64,000 nucleotides of DNA, taken from contig JAKOGI010002439.1 in assembly GCA_029747015.1 (NCBI GenBank), positions 1 through 64,000 of the forward strand. The letters run 5' to 3'. The translations under genes were made by a program, and so were the position numbers. Source of the stretch: Carnegiea gigantea. Taxonomy: Eukaryota; Streptophyta; Magnoliopsida; Caryophyllales; Cactaceae. The notes under the pieces were generated by a model that ran no database searches, was not told the DNA's origin, and saw only the letters and a list, made by a program, of their open reading frames with translations. This document shows positions 55,983 to 64,000 of the stretch, one piece after another. The first letter of the stretch is position 1. Each line of letters opens with the position of its first letter.

Positions 55983-58900
55983 TGTAAAACCCCAAAAATT
56001 TATATTCGATATGGGCCGACCTAAAATTTTTCTCGAGTCAATCCAAGTCAAAGTAGGAATTGTTTTTCTTTTTCTATAGAAACTTCTTTCTTTTCAAACT
56101 GACTATAAATTTTTTTTTAGCAAAATATGCATCTAGAGGTCTTTCTTCCTCATGAAGTTAAAAACCTTACAACCTTCCCCATCCCCTCTTCCCTGCCCCT
56201 CCCCCTGGCTCGACACCCCTCGGCAGCTCTAGCCGAAACCCTTCCCCTCACCTTTTTAAACCTTACAAAAAAAAGGAGCCATAAACCATCTATCTCTCTC
56301 TCTCTCCCACGTCTCTCTCTCCCTCCTACATCTCTCTCCCTCAAGTGCTCTCTCCCCCTCCCCTTCACGTCGCCTTAGCTGACGCTCAGCCAACCCCGCC
56401 TCACCGGCCACAACTGCCACGCCCTTGTACCGCCCCTCTCTTGTGGTGAGTAACAACCACCCCATGCTCAGGTTTTGATGTTGTCTTTATAAATTTCGCT
56501 TTCAAGGAGTATATTTAGATTTTGAAACTAATTTTTGGTTATGGATACATATATTTTTAGATTTAAATTTCAAGGGAAGTGAAGTTGATAAGCACTTCTT
56601 TAAGGAACCCCAACGAGGTGAGTGTTTGATGGTATTTCACGCTGTTGTTGTGAAAATTGAAACCTTTTAACTTGGATGACCTAGGGGGAGGGATAAACTA
56701 GTTGGAATTCATGTGTAGAGAGTCACAAGAATTAGCATCATGGGTGTTAGGGCGAAAATATCGGATCTTGGGTCCGAATTGGCGAAGAACACGCCATTGA
56801 TTAGAGTCAAAAAACTGATGTGTATTGAAAAATTTATTCCTACTGTTCTACTAATCTAAAAATCATGCGAATTTAATGGTAAATGGGCTGAGATATCCCC
56901 CGTACTATGTGATGTACCTGCCGAGGGTCTAGGCTAAAACTCAAATTAAGAGTGAAACCTTACAAACCAAAGGTAGATACAATCAAGGGAAAACCAAGGA
57001 AAGTGGACACATAATATGATGGTTGTGAAGCATCAAACATGTGAGGGAGGAATGGAACTTAGAATCAAGGGATTCTAAGTAAAAATCAAAAGGGAACTTT
57101 GAGATATCTTCAAGGGGATTGTGTTGGACATATGAAGGGTAGAAGATAACCAAGCTAAACACGAAGCAAACAAGAAAAAAAACCACACGGCAAGGGTGGC
57201 ACGGTCGTGCACTTAGGCACGGTATGGCCGTGCCATATCACTGCCAAGCATGGCCGGTTTTGTGGTGTTTCACGGTTTGAGTTTGGCTTTGTGTTTGTGT
57301 GGAAAGCTAAGCCAAAGGGGCTATCCTTAGCCTTGCATCAGCATGGTAATGGATGAATGAAGGTTTGTAAATGTATGGAATGAAGGAGAATTAAAGATAA
57401 TAATTCACTAACTCAATTTAAGCTAGCAAATCTTCCTTCACTTCTCTTTGAATACTTGAAGATTATCAAGGTAGTTGGATAGTGCTAAACTCAATGTTTG
57501 GATACAGATATCACCACCAAACTTAAGTTTAGAGTCTTTAACCTTGGATTAAGATACAGAAACACCACTTAATTCAAGATTAAAACCTACTTGATCACCA
57601 CCTTAATTGACTAGATTAAGGATAAGCAAGTTGGAATTTGGTTGCACTAAGGCATGAAAGCACAAAGCTCTCAAAGGGGTTTTCTTTCAAAATCTGATAT
57701 ATGTTACAAGGGGGGGCCGTGTGCCTTTAAATAAGCAAGCTAGCAGCCACACAAGCACACACCTCACCTTTCCCTCCTAAGGAGGAAAGGTATTAAGAGC
57801 TAAACAAGCTGATTTGTGCTAATCTAAAATACAAGCTTGCTTAAACTAGTCTAATACATTCTAAACATGAAGTAAAACATTATTAATACTTATTATACAT
57901 TAATCTACTCATAAACCAAGCTTAAACATGCTGATTTGCTTGCTGAATTCCTATTGGACAGCCGTAAAGTGCCTTCCCCTTTTCGGCTCACCAATCAGAT
58001 TGCATGGTGCTGTTTTCTCCTTTGTTTTCTCATTGGTTCACACATTTCAAAGCCTTCTCAGCAGCAAATTATTGTGTTTCTAGCAAGCCTTGGGCGTGGT
58101 GTGATGTAGGCAAGCAACCAAGCAGCTAGGAAAACCCACTTGAGAAGGAAAAACACCTCATGCTTAAACCGGGTTGTGCTGGCAGAATGCAGGGTCTGAT
58201 TGCAGGCCACGTTTCCCAGGGCAAACGTGGTCATAACTTGTCTTGCCACACATGGTTGGAAAGCTTAAGAAGTCCTCTAACAGCTCCAAGTGGAATTACT
58301 CAATTTGGAGTTCATTTTCCTGATGAAAATATCAAAATGGCTAGGCTGGTCTGAACTGAGTCTCAGTCTGCACGGTTTGGAAGATTGACCTGGTTCTTCA
58401 TCTTCCACTTGACTTAACTTGCTTTTATCACTTGGACCACATAGCTAACATCTTGGGGACCCAAAATATGTAAAAATACAAGACTTATACCAAAATATAG
58501 CTTAAGAAATGAAAAGAACAAAACCGGATACTTTCTGACCCTGCTGGACAGTTTGTATATCTTGGGTTTATTAGCTAATTTGAGAGGGCAAATGAAGTCC
58601 AAATGGGATGAAACTTTTTTTGTTGCAAAGCTGACTTCTTGAACTTTAATCCCAATGCAAAATATTGGACTTAAACCTTAAAGAGTTTGACGTAATTAAC
58701 CTCTCAAAACCGGGTTTGCGGCTGAAAACAAACCTGACCTGCTGTTTTAGGTCCTTAAACAAAACAAGGATGAATTATTCACCCTTTAATCACCAAAATG
58801 AAATTACCTAGCTTGATTTGATTTTTTAAATCAAAGGGCATGGAGGGATCTCCATCACTATGCCATTTGAATCAAGGGATTTTGACTTGTATTGAATGAG

Positions 58901-60780
58901 TTATGATCCGTTTACTAAAAACTACCCAAACTAGGGCATTCAGCGATAATCTTTGCATTTTAGGATTTTTAACCAAGTAACTATTGAAGTTTGCAAAACC
59001 ACTAAGCATAAACATTGTAGTAGACAAACTGGTCTTTCTATAATGGGTACGAAGTCAAATTTTTGATGCCAGGAGTTAAAGTTATGGGGTTGGAAAATCG
59101 AATTGGAAAAGAGGGGCAGAACCTACTAGGTTGGAAGGGGACTGCACTTACATTGATTTTGGAAATTCAGCTAGAACTGGTCAGTTTACCAAAAACTGCA
59201 AAAATTTTAAGGTAGATGCATCAGAATGGGCTGTATAATCTGGTCTTTGAATCAAATGAATTGGAGTAGCATAGCCCAAGCTATAGTCAAATTACCATGA
59301 ACTGACCAGACCGTGATAGTCAATGACACCGTGAAAAGAAACAAGAAAACGGCCTAGTTCGGGTTAGTATCTAGCAAAACCCTAAACATGACAAGTGTAG
59401 AGGATGGACAGAACTTTTTGTATTGGCAAGAAACTAGGATTTGGACACCGGGAGTAGAAGTTATGGGTTCCGAAATGCGAACCCAGATTCTGATTGAATC
59501 TAGATTCGAGATTGGTTTTCAGTTGGGAGCCCTAAAACATGAGTAAAATTCTAGAAAAAAAATTTGGTGGTAAGGCAGGGGCTAGGGATATAGTCTATTC
59601 GATTTTGGACTGAGTGTAGGCTATATTTTGGCCCAGGGGCAGAGCAGTAGGTTCCAAATAGTAACCAAGCCTGTAACTTTGCGCAGTATCTAGGTAACAA
59701 TCATACCTTAACCCTGCCCCGAGTTGTTTAAAAATCGTGTGTGCATTGAACATGGTAAGAACCGATTTTGGTTATGCAGTTTGGATGAAATGAAAGCGTA
59801 AGTCAACTGAATGTGACTACATCGTAGAATTTGCATGATGTGCTATGCGATGAATTTGAGACTTGGTAACGTTATGTTGGAGCTTCACAGATTATTCGTT
59901 ATGATAATGTCCTAGGGGAAGTAGGTTGGAACTAAATGAATATTACATGTTAAATCGACCTCTAATATAGAGATGTGTAATAATAATTATAAAGGCTAAG
60001 TTGGGTGAGACTTGAACTAATTGTGTTAACTAAAGGCCATTAGCCTTGCACGGAAAACTAGTGCATGCATGTGAGCAGCGATGTGCCCTGTTAGGACGTA
60101 GGCCAGGTTAGCGGTAACCATCCCTGCTGATAGTAAGTCCGAAAAGGTTTAAGCGGTAACCGACATGGTAAGCAGTAGACCAGAATAGAGTTCAATGGTT
60201 GCGTTGAACCCAAGCGCAGGCTATGAGACCCAGTGGGGTCGCTCACCTTTAAATCTGACGGTTGTGATTGGATCATGGATAGAAACGTGCATCACTAAGA
60301 TCTTGTCAGCATGGATGGATATATTAATAGGAAACGTGTTCTTACGGTCTTGTTGTTCCCCTACCCCCTTAAAATGTTTTCAAAATGAATTTGTGTGCAT
60401 AATTGACGGCTAGGGGTGATTATTTACTGAGTTTATCTCACCTGTATAAAATGTTTTATTTTCAGGTGATCTAGTTATGCACGGGAGTGGGGGTCCGAAA
60501 GTGGAGCGAGGCCCTAATGCCTAAATCGAAGAAGATGAAAGCATAATTGTTTTAAGCAAATATAGACATGAACAATTGTTTAATTTAGTAGTTCACATCA
60601 ATATTTGAACTCTTTAAAGTTTAAGGCATTATTAAGGAATGTTTATATTAATTGCTGTTCGATATCTAGCCTGGTATTTCTAAGAAGGAAATATGGCGGT
60701 AACACCCCATTTCAGGATCCACTACCACGTAGAGAAGGGTTAGCAATAAAGAAATGAAATTTGAAACACGAGGTATTACA
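55983..60780 (+). repeat. 5' LTR of the Del/Tekay element
   Basis: This 4798-bp LTR has CT-rich tracts at 56150-56370 with spurious open frames on both strands. A GTGAGT donor-like site lies at 56446 and a TTTATTTTCAG acceptor-like site at 60455-60465. The central 56.9-58.8 kb differs in character and may be a nested insertion. Confidence 0.72.
56940..58800 (-). other. Possible nested LTR-like insertion within the Del/Tekay LTR
   Basis: This part carries the GC-rich module GTGGCACGGTCGTGC...GGCCGTGCC (57196-57234), otherwise seen in the Athila array. On the minus strand it has a TATTTAAAGG box (about 57726-57735). The flanks look like ordinary Del/Tekay LTR. I could not find matching ends or a target duplication, so the borders are approximate. 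It may instead be a normal part of a large LTR. Confidence 0.25.
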
Positions 60781-60783
60781 AAG

Positions 60784-60800
60784 TGATATCATAGTTCAGG
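60784..60800 (+). other. Degenerate initiator-Met primer site
   Basis: TGATATCATAGTTCAGG stands three bases after the LTR end, where TGGTATCAGAGC is expected. Two of the first 12 bases differ. Confidence 0.65.
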
Positions 60801-60984
60801 TTGACTGACCTGAATGCTCGCATAAAAGACTGTAAGAAACTAAATACTAAAACTTACAAACCTAAGGACTGCTCAGAGAGTGAGCATAGCTTGAGACAGG
60901 GGTTGCATGCGTGTGCATAGAGTATTAAATAAATGCATGTTATTATGTGGATACATGTCTTATGTGTAATTACCTTGTATATGA

Positions 60985-61752
60985 ATGGAGTGTACCCAGC
61001 ATTGTGTTTGTGTAGGAGGTCCATGTTTGCACGAGCAGTTAACTAAAAAACCAGGTCAGGTTATGTGGGACCACATTCGGCATGTGAGGTGGGTGTTAGC
61101 TAGATACTTAGAGGATGTGCCCAATAGCTGCTTAAGGATTGAGGACAACCAGGTGATCTTTCTGCTACTAACTCTGAAGGGAGTCCCTGAGTGGTGCTAT
61201 CAAGTTGACAAGCTGCACCCCCCGGCTCGTGATCATCGCCCGTGGGGCAAGTGTTGTTGGTGTGACTGGGAGCCTATGGGGATGAGTGTAGTTGACCTGA
61301 CAGACTACTCGAGGCTGGAGGGACTCAACAACCACGAGCATATACCCGTAGCTAGTGAGGAGGATGTCCCACGCCCAGGAGACGAGCTTACTGATGAGGA
61401 GAGAGACTCTAAGGATGATGGAGATGTTCCTAACCGAGGCAGGTCTAGTAGAGGACGAGAACCCTAGCGAGGAGGAACCGATAGAAGAGGAGGACCCCGA
61501 GCAGGATCCTAGTGAGCAAGAACCGATGGAAGAGGAGGACCTAAGGAGGATTCTGAGGTGAATAAGTCAAAACTTATGGGAAGTGAAGACCTCGAGGGAG
61601 ACTCTAGCAGGAGCAAGACGGAGGCTATTGAGAAGGAGAACCGTGAGTGGGATCAGAAGGAAGAAAGGAGGGAGTTCATTGTGCAAGACGATCAAATAAG
61701 AGGACCTAAAAGCTTGGGTGAAGAGATGGATTCTGTGGAGAAGAGGGGTTAG
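60985..61752 (+). pseudogene. Unknown ORF between primer site and gag
   Basis: I do not recognise this gene. An open frame of 160 residues (60985-61467) starts Cys-rich, then has an amphipathic part around HVRWVLARYLEDVPNSC and FLLLTLKGVPEWCYQVDKL, a Cys-Trp cluster GKCCWCDWEPMG and an acidic end. A frame change near 61440 leads into a very acidic repeat (EEEPIEEEDPEQDP, then SEQEPMEEEDL). After a second shift near 61540 it leads into a Glu/Lys/Ser-rich tail ending at 61752. Gag follows 500 bases later. Most Del/Tekay elements are described with gag as the first ORF, so an ORF here is unexpected. It could be a captured fragment or an extra N-terminal module. Confidence 0.5.
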
Positions 61753-62251
61753 TCTGAGACTAGGGTGACCCGCTGGAAGCGGGGCAGGTGTGGTCGAATG
61801 TGTAGGGGTACCTGCCCACTGGACACCCCTGACCAGTAGAAGCTCATTGTGCTAGAAAGTTTATTTGCTAGGTTAATGCTGTTAGTTATTTTCTGTTATG
61901 TTGTTAAGCCATTGTAGGATAATAAAGTTACAAAATGTGATGTAATGAAGAGTACTAGTGAGGAACACTTATGATTTTGAAATTCTATGCAATGAAATAT
62001 TTGAGTTATCTGAATATCAGCGTTCTTTATCAGTGAAGTATGTGAATCACGTGAACGTGGTGCCTATATGATGTGTAATGTAGAAGCATGTAATTTAGTG
62101 GTTGGATCACGTGAGTGTAGCAATGTGATGTGATTAAAAATCTATCAAATGTTGCTTGATGCATTAACATGTAATGTGTTATTGAACTCTAGTAGTACGT
62201 AAGATATGAACTATTAGGAGAGGAACTAAACCCAACTTACTTAGCGAACAG
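61753..62251 (+). other. Spacer between upstream ORF and gag
   Basis: About 500 bases of AT-rich DNA with ATGTG- and GTGAA-rich phrases (for example near 62040-62160) and no coding signal. Confidence 0.5.
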
Positions 62252-63480
62252 GATGGCGGGAAAGGACAATGAATCTCAAAGCGGACCTCAACCTGCTATG
62301 AGAGTCCCTGTACATTAGGAAGTTAACATGTTAAGCCTCAGGGAACCACTGGAAGCCCTATACCCTATGAATGGGAACGGGTCTTGCAGCCAAGTGGACG
62401 AGACCATCGCACCCGCTAGGATCGAACTCACCAGCTTACTACTACTAGAGCTGCTACAGAACCAACAGGAGTAGTTGCGTCTTCAGAACGTACAATTGCA
62501 AAAGGTAATGGAGGTTCAGGAGAACAGGGTCGACGAAGATAATCCTTACATGTTCAAGAGATTTGCGAGCCACCAACTACCCATCTATGATAGCACGCCG
62601 ACCCCAAGACTTTTGAGGACTGGATTAGGGGCATGATGAAACTGTTCTACGCACTCTAATGCCCAGAGGAGTGGAAAGGAGGTTTCGTCGTGTTTTACTT
62701 GAAGGATAAGTTCGATTTATTTTGGGCCACGGTGAGGGAAAGATAATACGAGCCTAGGTTGGGTTAAAGCAAGTTCAAGGAGATGATCAAGGATCATTTC
62801 TACCCCATCTCCCTCTAGAAAGCCGAGGAGGGTGAATTCATGCAACTGCAGCAAGGAAGCATGAGCGTACTTGAGTACGCCTCAAAATTTATGGAGTTCT
62901 CACGATTTTCCCCGGCCTTCATAGCTGAAAGAGGCCGAAGATGAACAGGTTCGAGGCCGGCCTTAACCCCACCATTAAGGAGCGAATGTCTGTATGACTA
63001 TATACCTCCTACGTTGACCTAGATGATATTGCAGTCAATGTAGAAAGGGCTATGAAGGAGCGGAGTAACTATTTCAACGAGCAGCAGGGCATTGAGAGGA
63101 AGGGGGATAACCGAAGGAACTTTCAACCACATGAGCAGTACCACAGATCTTTTGGGAATTAATGCTCGTGGAGGCCAGCATCCCAATGCACGGCCTAAGG
63201 TAACCTGCAACGCCTGCGAAAAGTTTGGGCACTATGCCAGATAATGTCGCTCAGTGAAAAGGTGCTGTCGATGCAGAAGCTCTCAACATCTGTTTCGGGA
63301 CTACCCGCAGCCCCGACCACCTACCGGTCAACGACAAAGACAAGGCCAGGGACAAAGACAAGGACAGCGACCCCTGCAACCATATCAGAACAGGGGTGGA
63401 TAGGCAGCCATCACCAACCGATAGAACCGGGCACCTCAGCAAATTCAGGCCCGACCTCCCAACCAACCACCACGGAACAA
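62252..63480 (+). pseudogene. Del/Tekay gag, many stops
   Basis: From the ATG at 62252 the reading is MAGKDNESQSGPQ, with a stop within 25 codons and further stops and shifts. The core is clear: an EDWIRGMMKLFYAL block, KFKEMIKDHFYP, then FMQLQQGSMSVLEYASKF and FEAGLNPTIKERM. A CCHC knuckle CNACEKFGHYAR-C (about 63208-63252) is interrupted by a stop just before its last Cys. A Gln/Arg/Pro-rich tail follows. Domain order is that of the retrotransposon gag family. Confidence 0.82.
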
Positions 63481-63496
63481 TGGGGGTAGGGTATAT

Positions 63497-64000
63497 GTGA
63501 TGCGAAAGGAGGAAGCTGAAGACGTTCCAAATGTGGTGACGGGTACTTTCTCTATCCTAACTCAACCAGTAGATGTTTTGGTTGATTCAGGTGCCACGCA
63601 CTCCTTCATTTCTGTTAAACTGGTTGAGATGTTAGAACTAGTTCCCCCTCGTAAATCTTCATTATTGTCTGTGATTCTCCCTAATGGAAATGCTGTGATG
63701 TGTGAAGAACTGTACGAGAATCACCCTATTAGGATGTATGAGCATTGAGTTCTCGGTAGACTTATATAGGTTTGAGTTAACAGACTTTGGGGTCATTTTG
63801 GGGAAGGATTGGTTAGCCAAATATCATGCCCAAATAGACTGTCCAAGACGAAAAATCACCCTCAATGGGCCTAATAGGGAGAAATTGGTGCATGAGGGCA
63901 AGGGACCTAGACCAGGAGTGCAACTAATTTATGTGATGAAAGCCCGCAGGTTATTAGGCGAAGGATGCGAGGGATTCTTGTGTAACGTAGTAAAAACCGG
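63497..64000 (+). pseudogene. Del/Tekay protease, start of pol (window edge)
   Basis: The aspartic protease site VLVDSGATHSFIS lies near 63575-63610. A shift near 63745 leads into a second open frame running to the end of the window, with FGVILGKDWLAKYHAQIDC, the conserved C-terminal part of the domain. RT, RNase H and integrase must lie to the right of the window. Confidence 0.85.

Larger units (their letters stand above)
55983..64000 (+). mobile_element. Del/Tekay-type Ty3/gypsy element, 5' part
   Basis: It has a 4.8-kb 5' LTR (55983-60780), a degenerate initiator-Met primer site, an extra ORF, a gag remnant and the start of protease, and runs off the window. The LTR edges (TGTAAAACCCC... 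and ...GGTATTACA) and the protease block GVILGKDWLAKYHAQIDC support Del/Tekay. Stops and shifts throughout show it is not recent. Confidence 0.82.

Noticed and set aside
56127..56465. Open frames in the Del/Tekay LTR
   Set aside because: Low-complexity CT-rich sequence; no domain and opposite-strand mirror frames.

Overview
The window is repeat-dense DNA from a flowering plant nuclear genome. Nothing in it can be supported as a host gene. Almost every stretch can be assigned to, or suspected of belonging to, an LTR retrotransposon. The plant origin rests on the lineages present: Athila with a tRNA-Asp primer site and an Athila ORF-1 (env-like) gene, Sirevirus-type Ty1/copia, Del/Tekay-type Ty3/gypsy with 4-5 kb LTRs, a Tork-like copia pol remnant, and a probable CACTA end. 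The species cannot be told from the sequence.

Layout. (1) 1-17278, minus strand: two Athila elements head to tail that share one LTR (4878-6165). From right to left the order is LTR, gag-pol B, env-like gene, shared LTR, gag-pol A, with A cut by the window edge. The period is about 11.1 kb. (2) 17279-19560: the 3' tip and 3' LTR of a plus-strand Del/Tekay element into which the Athila array was inserted. (3) 19848-21665: an older, decayed Athila-like LTR with a primer-site relic and a gag fragment. (4) 21666-23918: an unassigned tract with a 46-bp tandem repeat, a 20-bp irregular repeat array and an LTR-like promoter region. (5) 23919-34827, minus strand: a structurally complete Sirevirus with two LTRs, a CTTCA target-site duplication and gag, PR-INT-RT-RH and env-like regions, all broken by mutations. 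(6) 34828-39500: AT-rich DNA with a probable CACTA-type element. (7) 39500-52983: a Tork-like copia pol pseudogene (minus) split by a three-LTR Del-type complex (40396-52324), whose internal domain has no recognisable coding sequence. (8) 52984-55982: a deletion-derived Sirevirus (plus strand). (9) 55983-64000: a plus-strand Del/Tekay element inserted in the 3' LTR of the previous element, with a 4.8 kb LTR, an unusual ORF ahead of gag, decayed gag and the start of protease.

How it fits together. The window records nested insertion. The Tork-like copia was hit by the Del-type complex and by the second Sirevirus, and that Sirevirus was then hit by the plus-strand Del/Tekay element. The Athila array looks youngest: its two visible LTRs are equal in length (1288 bp) and differ at about 1% of sites outside one edge cluster. 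The points most worth following are the two independent shared-LTR tandem structures, the duplicated polypurine/hairpin motif in Athila, a GC-rich inverted-repeat module (GGCACG-NN-CGTGCC) shared between elements, the large non-coding Del-type element, and the ORF upstream of gag in the plus-strand Del/Tekay element.
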